From NCBI GenBank assembly GCA_012184525.1, contig WOFQ01000042.1, positions 62,001 to 126,000 on the forward strand: a DNA stretch of 64,000 nt. The letters run 5' to 3'. The notes below the pieces were generated by a model that worked only from the letters and a program-made list of their open reading frames with translations, was not told the DNA's origin and made no database searches. The position numbers and the translations under genes were made by a program. The stretch is from Xenoacremonium recifei. Taxonomy: Eukaryota; Ascomycota; Sordariomycetes; Hypocreales; Nectriaceae. Shown piece by piece: positions 24,224-34,908 of this stretch (position 1 is the first letter of the stretch; every line of letters begins with the position of its first letter).

Positions 24224-24740
24224 CACCTTAACTCTTTATAGAGATAATAGATTACGGGAATATGCTAAAGAGCATGCAAATAAAAAGCCAGACAAGTTTA
24301 TGCCTGTGTCTAATTCAGACTCAGACTTGGATGCTGGGACGGACGATGATTCTGATAATAAGGGCCATAATGGCTGCGAAAAGCCCAAGAAAAAGATCAT
24401 CTTGAATCAGAAACGCGCCCGTCCAGACACCGAGAAGTCTGCACGTGCAATCACGAAACATCATCAATATCGATGCGCACCGTCAAACCGAGATAAGCCG
24501 TTTCACCACCCTATCATGCGCGATATGCGCAAGTCGAAATACAAAGCTAATTATGGAGATTGGTTCGTAATATACCACTTAGCTGGTGTTCAGATTCAGA
24601 AAGCCCTCTTCAACAAACTGCAGGTGGTCAACCATTAACGCTAACGCCGGGACCCGAAGAAGCAGAAGAAGACTTAAGGTTAAAGTTAGATTTACCTTCT
24701 TTGCCTTATTCACATCAGCAAAGCTCAGGGTTTTAGCCCA
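24168..24740 (+). pseudogene. Hypothetical frame continuing in a second frame; probable decayed gene
   Basis: A 156-residue frame (24168-24638) has an acidic Asp/Ser stretch, a Lys-rich stretch and an aromatic block (KANYGDWFVIYHLAGVQ). Just after its TAA, another frame reads on as PGPEEAEEDLRLKLDLPSLPYSHQQ until a TAG near 24740. The two halves look like one protein broken by a frameshift or by an intron whose sites I cannot place. No function is assigned. Confidence 0.3.
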
Positions 24741-24783
24741 AATCCATCAGCAACGTCCGAATTCTGTCTAAATTCTGTGTAAT

Positions 24784-24861
24784 CATTATCGAGATGTCGG
24801 ATGCATCAATGGATGACGTCCTATCACAGGGGCATTTCGTAACACGCACAATAGCTAAATC
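24784..24861 (+). repeat. Right copy of the inverted coding duplication
   Basis: The stretch from 24784 encodes MSDASMDDVLSQGHF and is the inverted partner of 22851-22904 (about 54 aligned bases, nine mismatches by eye). Similarity fades after about 24855. The flanking frame runs into repeat-like DNA, so this copy is probably a fragment. Confidence 0.5.
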
Positions 24862-24914
24862 CAATTCAGATACATCCTCCAAGAGACTTAGACTCACTCA
24901 AAGACGAAAGGATA

Positions 24915-24978
24915 GGGGTTGGAGGTCAGGGTTCGGCTTTGTTATAGGGTCTGGGTTATGGTTAGGGCCAGGGTTCCT
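24915..24978. repeat. GGGTTA-like repeat block
   Basis: Imperfect GGGTT, GGTCAGGGTT and GGTTAGGG units on the plus strand, opposite in orientation to the CCCTAA-like block at 22958-23035. The two blocks lie near the two copies of the inverted duplication, which suggests one composite element about 2.2 kb long. Confidence 0.5.
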
Positions 24979-25555
24979 GGAGCATACTGAAATTCTGAGC
25001 TGGAAGAAGCCGAGGTGAACGTGAAAAGGCTCTACAGCAGCACTCCGCGTTGCCATCATAATTCATCCATAAATCGATGTCCACATCAATATTTCTAGGA
25101 AGTGTGCCTACTAAACTAATACTCTCTCCGCGTCGCTTCCCTCCTCTGTGACATGAAACATGCCTCCGCTCCATCCAGCGCAATCACAGCTTATATCCAG
25201 ATGAAGCGCAGTATTCTTGGAAACCACCACCGACCGCACGGATCCTCGCGCCGCAAGCATTATCGCACGGCCGGAGCATGATACGGAGGGTCAAGCTGCG
25301 ACACCAGGCGAAGAAATCGAGAATAATGTTGAAATGGGGGAAGGGGGGAACGACAGAGCAATCGCAAAGGGTGGATGTGGATGCACGGTAAAGACGACGA
25401 CCTCCCATAGTCTTACAGACGATAACGATGAAACCAGACAAAAAACCAACGAGGGTGGTACCAACAGGATTAGGGGCAGAAAGAACATGTCGTGTGATTC
25501 GTGAATCCACCGGAGCTGACTTGGACAACAGCTTGGCTACGACTCCCTGAGGAGT
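24979..25555. other. Intergenic DNA downstream of Rgd1
   Basis: Contains the probable Rgd1 3' UTR (minus strand). Short frames such as 25217-25504 lack any family feature. Nothing further is seen. Confidence 0.5.
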
Positions 25556-28252
25556 CTAGTCCTCGTCAAAGATCTGGTAAGTGTTCTGGAGGATCGTGTC
25601 GATGACTTTGATCTGCCAGCCAGCGTCGGCGATGGCCGTGCTGGGATCGGTACCCATGAGGGTAGGACCAAATATGACCGCCAGATTGTGACAGTTCATG
25701 CGGTTGGTATGAGATTGGTCCATGACGCGGTAGAGATGGAGGGTAAGGGCTCGGAGAGTGGCATAGTTAGGGTCAGGAAGGCTGTTGATAATGGCATGGA
25801 GGGAGTCACGGCGGACAACGTCCTCGTCGTGTTCTGGAAAGCGTTAGTATACGAACAGGGAAAAGGGGGGTTCTTAGAAATAACGTACTGGCAGCAGCAA
25901 TGAAGCTGTCGTGATGCTCGACAGTGAGCAAGGGATCCGGCAGGTCGCGGAAGAACTGCTTCAACAGACCCGTGACGCTGTTGACATCATGGTAGAAGTT
26001 CTCGGGGTTTCTGAAATCCAGCAACGGGTTGGCAGAGTCGGTGTCGAACATGCTCTTCAGTCTCTGGATATGGTTCATCGAACCTGACTGACGGTAGATG
26101 CCCTCGACACCCAAGCCGAAGAGGTCGACGGCCTGGATGCACTGATAAACAACCATTGGCACTGCCAGACCATCACGCTCATAAAGTTTGTTCAATGGCA
26201 GGCCGAATACGGGTTTAGAGGGTGCGGAAAGGCCAGAGCCTTGGGGCGGCTGCTGCTGCATGCCAAAGGCTGGTGGCGAGCGTCCCAGGGGATGGTTGGA
26301 AGGACGCTGCGACGAAGGACCTGCTGTTGCAGCTGGAATCGGAGCCGGAGCTGCAGCCAGAGGCGCAGACTGCCCAAGCCCAGCCATGCTGCTGCTGCTT
26401 CTCTCATGCGATGTCTGGAAGGGGGGAGCTGCTTGAGAGGGAGGCTGCTGGGACGGTGGTGGTTGGCTGCCCTGGAATGGCAAGGCACCGAGTTGAGGTG
26501 GGCCAGACGAGCTGATAGAACCGCCAGCTCCGTTGCCGTATCGAGGGCCGTGCTGAGGCTGCTGACCTGCTGGGGGGCCTTGCATGTTCCCTTGGCTATA
26601 GCTTCTAGCATGCTGTTGGGAAAATGGTCTCGGCTGATCTCCAGGAGCGCTCTGGGAGAAGCTCGGGTCCATTCCAGGAGGTCCTTGGGATCCTGTCATG
26701 GGTCCCAAACCCAGTGTGCTGGTCCTTGATCCAGGGCCCATGGGTTGAGGGGGCTGGTTCTGTGTCTGCGGCGGGTTCATGGTGGCAGGCTGTTGCTGAA
26801 GAGGTCCGCTGGTGGGTTGCGAGAAGGAGGATGATCCTCCCTGAGGACCGAGAGCCTACCAGCCTATCATCAGCATTTGCTTTGAAGTGGACTGGTAAAT
26901 AGACGTGGAGACTTACAGGATTCCGCTCATACTTGATCTCACCCGTCTTGGGTTGCATGTTCTTGTGTTGGCTAATGATGTAGTCGTTAAGGTCCTTCTC
27001 ATTGTCGATCTCGGAAACAGCCTGGCGAAGGCTCTTTTGCTGAGGGTTGACCTCTGCTCCTGGGCCACTGATGGGGCTGATGCTCAGACCATTGCTCAGC
27101 AGTAGCTTCTCGTTAAAGGCAGCTGCAGAGAGGATGGTTAGTGACAGACGTGTGGCGGATGAGGGCTTCTACATACCAAACTTGGACATCTGCATGGTCA
27201 CGGCGGAATCAGCTTCACGGATGAGGTCCTGGAGCTGCTTAACCGCGTCGGGGCGGGTGGTAGTCACGAGTGTAGCCTTCTCGCCCTGCAGCGTCTGGAC
27301 ATGCCCGTAGTAGATCTGATCCGCTGCCTGGACCTTCTTGAGGAGATCCTCCTCGTGCTGGGCGGCAGACTTGTGGCCCTTGAGCGCACCAAACATCTTG
27401 CCGCTCTGGCGCGCCTCACCCATTCTGGCCCGCTCGTAGTCCTCAGCCAAGGAGTCATACTTGGCCTTGCTCTTGCGCATGGCCTGCTCCATGTCGGCGA
27501 CCTTTTGCTCGGCCGACAAGCCGTTCTGCTTCCAACTCTTACGAGCACGCTCGGCGGTGGTAGAGACCTCCATCAACTCGTCATGCATCTGGTGCAGGGA
27601 GGCAGCGAACTGTGTGCCGTTCTCGGCCATTCGATCGTGGGTGTGCATCATCTCTTCGTAGGCAATAGAGAAGGTGCCCTGGCGGTGCTCAGGCCGTCGC
27701 ATGCCATCCTGTGTCATGCGACTCAGCTTGCGCAGGCCCTGGGCGTGTTCTTCTTCGAGCGTGGATCGTTTCTTGAGGAAGAGCGCGAATTCCTGGAGCC
27801 GCCCAGTCAGCTTATGAAGAGAAATCGAGGGCAGGTTGGGAATGAGAGGAAAGTTCGTACCTTGGCTGCAGCGACGCTCTGTTTGAGGCGGTTCAGCAGA
27901 CTTGCGATGCCGATCTAGGAACACCCGTCAGCACTTGTCACTGAAGTCAATTCAACATTCTTCAACGCACCTCAGAGGACAGCACCTCCGTCACCTGCTT
28001 CTTCTGCTCAGGAGTCGGGACATGGGGCGTCGCAGGAGCTGGGAGGTAGGATTCATGGGTCGGGACGACAGGAGGCAGAGCATCGCCATCGGTGCTCTGC
28101 TTCTCATTGGAGGCGTTGTCGATGGATGCGCCTCCGTTGTCCGACACCGGTGGCTGTGTGGTTGCGGTGGGATCGGGCGCCATGCTGCCGGATCTTTCGT
28201 GTTGGTGTTGAGGAGGGAAGACGTCGGAGGACGGGGATTGGAATTCAGCCAT
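25556..28252 (-). CDS. rgd1: Rgd1-type F-BAR domain Rho GTPase-activating protein
   Basis: GTPase-activating protein for Rho-type GTPases, acting at curved membranes and the actin cortex. Six minus-strand exons fit with consistent phases: 28252-27971, 27914-27861, 27792-27177, 27122-26917, 26855-25889 and 25833-25556, giving 800 residues. After a Pro/Ser/Thr-rich N-terminus, residues about 95-370 form an F-BAR domain (FCH start IGIASLLNRLKQ, long Glu/Lys/Arg-rich helices). Residues 387-600 are a Gln/Pro/Ser/Gly-rich linker. The RhoGAP domain (about 602-790) starts at VFGLPLNKL, has the arginine finger at Arg641 in GIYRQSG, and has the NCHNLAVIFGPTLM block near its end. The protein ends IFDED. 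The last intron contains an ACTAAC branch site. F-BAR plus RhoGAP in this order is the Rgd1 architecture. Confidence 0.92.
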
Positions 28253-31200
28253 CGTGGCGATCTGCACGACGGTGGCTGCTGGTAGGTGGGATGGAGTGGA
28301 TTGGCGTGAGGCTCGGGTGTCTCTGGGTGGCTGAAATTTGTCTTGCTAGGGACAACGACAAGTGTGGTTCAAGCGGCGTCGAGACGCAAATTCCAGGGCA
28401 TGCCTCTGGGGATTTATACTTGCTCCCGGAAGCAACGAGACGTGTGGTCGATCGAGGAGAGACGGCACGGGGTCGAGGTCCAGGTCGAGGTCGAGCAGAG
28501 GGAAATCGACACGGCGGCGAATCGACGACGCGGCGCAGGGGGGCCGAAGCGAGACGGGATCGACTTATTTCGCTGCGACGGGCGAGGCGTACAAACACGG
28601 GATCGAGACGGTGACAAACGCAATCCCGACGGCGAAGAACTGGGGGTGGTTGAAGCTGACGACGACGCCCGACAGCAGCAAACGCAAGATGACGGCCTCA
28701 GCGCATCAAACGGGCGTCGACGCTGCTGCGAGCCGAGGAGGATTGGCGCTGCGGCAAGCTGCCGTCGAGCTCTTAACCAAAGCTGCAGGCCGCAGGAAGC
28801 ACAAACAGGCTCGATCGAGAAGGGGCGTGTGCGTTTCCGTCCGGACCGGTTACTGTGCGTGCGAGATGCAGCGGACGAGGACGTGGCGCGGAAATACCTG
28901 ATATTGCACGGGGGAGGAAGATGGAGACGAGATGGAAGAGCACAGGCGAAAGAGAGTGCCTCCCGCTCTACAGAGACGATGATGAAGAAGAGTCGGGGGC
29001 GCGGGAGTGGAGGAGATGAAGAGAGGAATAAGAGAGATGGACAGATGGCGCGAGAAGGAAGGAAAGAAGCTTGAGCCTGGAGGATGATGGATGGATGATG
29101 GATCACGGCCAGCCGGGCAAAGGTGGATGTGGATTCTGATTCTGGAGGAGGGGGGGAGGGCCGGGACCAAAGAGAGAAATTGAGAACAGCACAGCAGCGC
29201 TGCCAAAAGAACCACCACGACCTCAGCAGCTGCTGCCAAAGATCCCTGCGGGCGTGTTCAACGGTTTTTGCGGGTAGACTAACTAATAACTAAAGCACGG
29301 GACGGAGGGGAGGGGAGAGCAGGCTGTCGAACCGGCCTGGGCTGGAACGTTGGCAGCATCCATGACACCTCAGAGGGGACGGCTGATGGCTGATCCGGGG
29401 TCGCTGCAGGAGTCTACTATCTGTTAGCGGGCGGCATGTTGGATGCCGCTGGAAAATGGCCGCTAGGGCAGGCTCCGCGACGTCCCATAGGCCCTGCAGG
29501 GGCTGGCTTGCTGCTGGGCTGGGCCGAGACAGACCTCATGCACTTTGCTTTGTTAGGGCCCGGGCCTGGGCCAGGTACAGGTACAGGTACAGGTCCAGGT
29601 ACAGACACCTCAGGGCAGACACGGGTACAGTGGCCTTGAGGTTCCTCACCTCATGGCCCATGCCATCCATCCATCCCCATGATGCCACCTCCACCACCCT
29701 CACCACCACCATCATCAATCAATCAATCAATCGCCCTCCCGTCCCGAACCAACCAGTGCCGGGTTCCTGAAAGAATCGCCCCCCCTTCCCTCCCGCCAGG
29801 CACTCGGCCTTTACTCTGCTCTGTGCAATGCATACAAACCGGATGGACTTTTCCTTGCCTCTGTTCGTGCGAAACACCAAACGCTTCCTCCGTGACGTGT
29901 CAGATTGCACAGCGGACGCACCAGGAGCGAGCGAGCCAATATCTAAGCTTCTTCTCCGGAGCACCGCAGCGGTGATCATCCCCTCTCCCCTATCCCGTTA
30001 TCACCACCTCAGCACCCGCTCGCTCGCACAGTATCCGTGACTTCTGTCTCATCAAACCGCCACCCATGCAGCTGCCAAAGTGATTGCTCACACTGGCTTC
30101 CCGTCGGCATACGAGTCAGTTTTCTTCAGGAGGAGGGGAAAGGTTGCAGACAGCAAAGCAACAAAGCAAACAGCGCCCACCCACCCTCTGAGCCCTGCCC
30201 TGCCCTGCCCTGCAGCCGTCACCTCATCCATCCAACCGTGAGTAGCCAGCTGCCTGGACGCCGTACAACTGCAACGCGACCACCACGGGGGCCAGCAAGG
30301 AGTCTCAGGACCCTGTCAAACGCTTCCCAACTTCCAGCGAACGCCCGCCCGGTTTGCTCCTCCAGCCTTGCACCACATGTGCCACCCCCGCCTCGAGATG
30401 ATGAGAACAGCAGCAGCCTGCCGGCCGGCCAGCCAGCCATGCATCTTTCTCCCTAACCGAGCCGGTCAGGTCAGCAGACGAGGAGACGGCCGACGGCGAG
30501 CGGCGTTGCTGCAGCCGACGTGATGCGGCAGGCCGTTCTGGGCGACGTCTATCCATGTCCTCGCAGCAGAAGGATAGCATCTTACTGTACCAGTACTCTG
30601 CGGCGTCTTCGCGGTACCTGGCAAGCAGCAATTCTGTGCCGTCATCAGAGGTATCAATTTCCTCACCGACACGTCCAGTTGGTTCCGTGTCTAAAGCAGG
30701 CTAAGAGCTCGTTGACAACTTGGAACTGCGACTCTACTCTACCAGATCGTCCTCGCCAATGTAGCTGCAACCCTCCGGATGTACAGCAAACGACCAACTA
30801 TTCCCGCCGATGAGAAGCTGTCCCAGAATAATTCAGCATCACAAGGTCACTCAACCAACAACACGCCCCGGCCGTTCTGTGACCTCCCCTTGTGCGAGGT
30901 GACATTCAACCAAGCCGAGCACAGGCACATATCACCAACAGCGAATATCCCCGAGTTTGCCGTTGTCGTGCTCCCCCAAACCGAGTGGCACGACTTGTCA
31001 GGAATTCCAAATATCGTGCCCATCGGCTGTCTATCAACACAACGTCAGCGTCAGCAGCTACCCGCGGTCTTTTGATTTCTTGGTTCTGACCACTCCCAAG
31101 AAACCCTGTTGTAAGTTAATTACTCGTAACTGCTGCGGCCAGCCCTGCTCAAACACGCAACGGCTCCTTCGCCTCGCCCATCTGCCGCTTTCCCAGCGCC

Positions 31201-32623
31201 CGCAACTTAGAGATAAACCAACTTCCACGGCGAGCCTCGTGCAGCAGACCGATATGACACATTACCACCTCAAGTCGCCCGCCCAGATGACCAGTCGAGC
31301 TACACAAATCAACTCACCAACCCAATAAACCTCACCGCCATCAGAGACGTATCCCACAGGCATGTTGATTGCAACCAGCCGGGCGAGTTCCAAATCCAGA
31401 GCATTCCCGCTTAGCGAGGCGAGAATCCTCCGCTGCGACGACTCCCTGTCCCCCTTCTCCAACTCCCCGGCCGTCCGACAAACGACTTCCCATCCCCCCC
31501 TGTTCTGCCATGCCACCCGGGAATGTCACTGTGGCGGGCACCGAACGAAAAGTCCCCCGTAGACCACAGTCCGTCTAAAGTTTCTTTGAGCCACGCGAAA
31601 GAGAGGTCCGCCCAAACCCTATGTGGACGTCGTTGCTTCTCATCTGTCACTTCATTAGCAGCTCCTAGACCTCCATATCAGGGGGAGATATGTTATCTCA
31701 CCTACAGTGTTAGTGCGAAGTCTTCTTGCCCAAGAAAGATAGAGAGTGAAAGTCACGTTGGCCATCCCAAGTGCTTCATTTGCCCGTGAGGCATGGAGAC
31801 TTACAAGCAACACCCGTCGTAAATGTTGAGACTTTTCGCACATCGATTTACTAGGGGTCATCGTTGAACCAATTGTATAACATAAAAGTCTGCTTTGTAT
31901 AGCAGTTATTTATTTCTCCCCTTTTAATCTGCGTCGCCAACTGCGTCTGTGCAATCTACCTCAATCCAAGCATCGCCATGCACGCTATGCCCATTATCAG
32001 ACGCAAGCCCCTCATCCAATGCGGGCTGCCATCTCCATCTAGGAATAAAGACGAATAAAACAGGCTAAGCCTAGCCCGTATCCCAAGGATATCATATAAG
32101 AATTGCTTTCCGTCATCACAAACTTTTCCACATGAGACAGACTCGATAGGTAGGAGGTCGATAGAGTAGTTGATCAAGGGGAAGAAAGAGGAAAAGGTTG
32201 AGATAGGAATCAAGGAAATGGATGTATATAGTGACGCCAACGCAGTGAAAACAACTGCCAAAGGGTTTCCTCCTCATGGCTGACCAGCCAGGTATCATGA
32301 TGCAAACATGCCTCGCCAAAGATATATTAAAGAGGCCTCTTTTCGCAGGACCAGAAATGAATGAAACGATAAAAAGGTCTTTAGGAGTGAGGAATAGGTG
32401 ATAGAGCTTCCGGGGTGTCCAGAGCAGTAACATAATTAAAGGGAGCAGAAAGAAGAGAAGGTGTCTTTGGCCGTGGGAAAGTAGGGTATCTTCGTCGTGA
32501 GTTCTTCCAAGGGCATTAGTAAGAAATTAAAAAATCATCTGCTGATGAGACTGTAAGAATGGTGTTCCGTGCTATTGAGGGCGTTTTCGGTCGCGGTAAA
32601 GCGCTTCGTCGTCCTAGACATCT
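28253..32623. other. Rgd1 promoter and downstream intergenic region
   Basis: The first kilobase is purine-rich on the plus strand, so it is pyrimidine-rich in the Rgd1 sense direction, like other leaders here. The 243-codon frame at 28343-29074 is a by-product of that bias. Simple repeats: ACAGGT hexamers (29571-29606), CAAT tetramers (29715-29731) and GCCCT pentamers (about 30194-30213). The last 600 bases are A/T-richer and probably hold the 3' UTR of the RBR gene. No other gene is supported. Confidence 0.5.
29571..29606. repeat. ACAGGT hexanucleotide array
   Basis: Four to five copies of a six-base unit with one T-to-C change, read directly. Confidence 0.85.
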
Positions 32624-34908
32624 TCAAGCTTGGACCGTGACCAAAGCTTGTACCTCATCTCCCAACGGCGCTGCAGCAGGTTCTTCAACCACGGTTTCTG
32701 TAGTTGTCTCTTCCTCGGACCATGCGGGCGTCGCAATGAGAGCATATTTGACGCTGTCACGCGTCTCAAGTTCTTTGCGAAGGATTTCAACGGCCAGCTC
32801 CCATCGACGGGTCAGCTTGGCCTTTCGTGAGGCGATAAGGGTAGCCAATGCCTCTTCTTCATGAGTAAATTGGGACGCTTGACTGTCGAGCTCGGCGCGG
32901 TTCTTCTCCTGAAGCTTCTCCAACTCCGTCTCCTGTCGGTCGACGAGGTCCTCCATGCGTCGAGCCTGACGGTCGCGGAGAACATTGATCTTGGATTCGT
33001 GGAGTCGCTCCATGCCGTCTCGGAGATTATATTGCTGACCTAGCTCGCGGAGGTCTCGCTCCGTCACAACCCGTGCAGGCATCGCCGAGCCAGAGCCAGG
33101 TGTCGGCCTTCCTAAGCGGTCACAGTACGCTTCCATGTGCTTGAGGCGAATCTTGACGCTTCGCTCACTCTGCTGGAGACTTGCACGCAGGTCCATCTCC
33201 GCAGCTACCTGTCGATCTTCGAGCTGGGCGACAGCCTTAATATGTTTCTCCTCCAATGCCTCGTTAGACTCCACATGCTTGGCGATCAGAGCGCGTTTCT
33301 CTTCTGCATGTCGGGAATGCATATCGGTCTTGAGCTTTGAGGCGTATTCTTGGAAACGCTGCATCTCCTGCTTTTGAGACTCCTCGATGCACAGGAAATC
33401 TTCGTTGTTTCGTGAGCGCCTCTCGGCTTCCTGTCGTTCTACAGCAGCGGCGGCGGCGGCAGCTTCTTGAGCGGCCTTCTCAGCTTCGTACTCAGCCAAC
33501 AGAACCTGCTCTTCTTTCCTTCTTCGCTCCAGTTCTTCTTGACCATCGCAATAGTTGGGGCAACCGATCACAGGGTCCCAGATACCACCACAGACGTAGC
33601 AGAACTCGGCTTTGCAGCGGCACGTCATATGTGGGCAGCCCGAGACCAGCTCGACGAGATTCCGGCACTTGTAGCATCTCCTCCATCCGGCCTTGTCGCC
33701 CAGTTTCAATACCTCGTCCAGCTCCCAGTCTTCAGGGCAATCCTTTCCAGTAGGATGAGCATTGCGCTTACACATGAGGCACACACGGGTGTTGCATTTG
33801 CGACAGGTGACATTGAACGGGTGCTTAGGGTCCACCTTGTGATGCGGCGGGATGAACTCGCCACAACTGATATTGGAACAAAATATCCGCGTCTGCCAGG
33901 GTGTGCTGTATTGGATCACCATCTTGATGAATTCCTCTTGACTTTCTCGATTGAGGAGTTCCCTGATCACAGATCCCGGTATTGGTTGCGCACAGCAACG
34001 CGGAGGCATGCTCGTCTCATCAGTCATGGCCTGATGGACTACGATGCGTAGGCAATCGGCGCAGTAGGTATGCCCACAGGCGAGGTTGTGCAGAGGCGTC
34101 GGTCGCTGGAAGTCGCTGTGGCAGCAGACACAGGTCCTACACGGAGAAGCACTAAGTCAGCGTGGCTGAGCGGAGGTGAAACATGGGAGGCAAAATAGAC
34201 TTCCGGAGCAGATCTGGGGGAGAAGGAGAGTTTCAAAACTTACATCATCACCTCGAGAGGCTGCGGTGCCTTTTTCCTCCATCGCAACTTGAACCCCGAC
34301 TTGACGCTGAAGCGACTTCGTTTGGTCTTACCGCTGAAGATGCTCGGCGCAGCAGCATCGCGGGGCGGCGGCTCCCGAAGAAATCGGTGCTGGTTCTGGT
34401 GATGCGGGTCGATTATCGACAGATATCTGTCGTACTGCGAAAAACTGAGGTCCTTGGATTCGCGCTTCGCTACCACATTGGGGTTTGGACTTGGAGGTCC
34501 GAAGAGGGAGGAATAGTTGGTGAGAGCGGTGCTGGTAGTGCCAGCCGAGAGCATAGAAAAGGTACGGGCGTGGTAGGTGGCCACGGTGGACGCCGACTCA
34601 ACACTCGAGGTGACGCGCTGGTCGATGGCGGCCGTCGAGATTCCCAGATCATTGGCCTTTGCAACCAGCTCGTCCTCGACCTGGGCCTCGGTGCGGTTGT
34701 CTGGCAGCTGGAGCACCTTTGCGCAGTAGTCCGCGTCGCTGAACTCGGGAACAGCAGCGGCAACAGCCGCATCGTTGCTATTGCTGTTGCGGTTTGAACT
34801 GACATTGGAGCTGGCCACAAGAAGGTTGGCGGTAGCGCCCAGATTCAGGCGGTTGACGTCGTGGCCAAGCATCGCTATGGCGGCGTCCGTAGCAACCAGT
34901 GCGGCCAT
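32624..34908 (-). CDS. RING-IBR-RING (RBR) E3 ubiquitin ligase
   Basis: Transfers ubiquitin from an E2 to a substrate through a thioester on a RING2 cysteine. Exons 34908-34244 and 34136-32624 (intron 107 bp) give 725 residues. The N-terminal 220 residues are variable and end in a basic stretch. RING1 spans Cys224 to Cys270 (CVCC, CGHTYCADC, CC). The IBR has Cys pairs from about 308 to 355. RING2 begins at Cys376 and contains SGCPHMTCRC, where Cys389 aligns with the catalytic cysteine of RBR ligases, followed by EFCYVCG. Residues about 420-690 form a long Glu/Arg/Gln/Lys-rich coiled coil, including an Ala run and EELERRRKEEQ. The substrate is unknown. The junction restores METHIONINE222-Thr-Cys, which completes RING1. 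Confidence 0.9.

Noticed and set aside
28343..29074. 243-codon plus-strand frame upstream of Rgd1
   Set aside because: Arg/Glu/Asp-rich product of a purine-rich strand; the region is the pyrimidine-rich leader of Rgd1 on the other strand.
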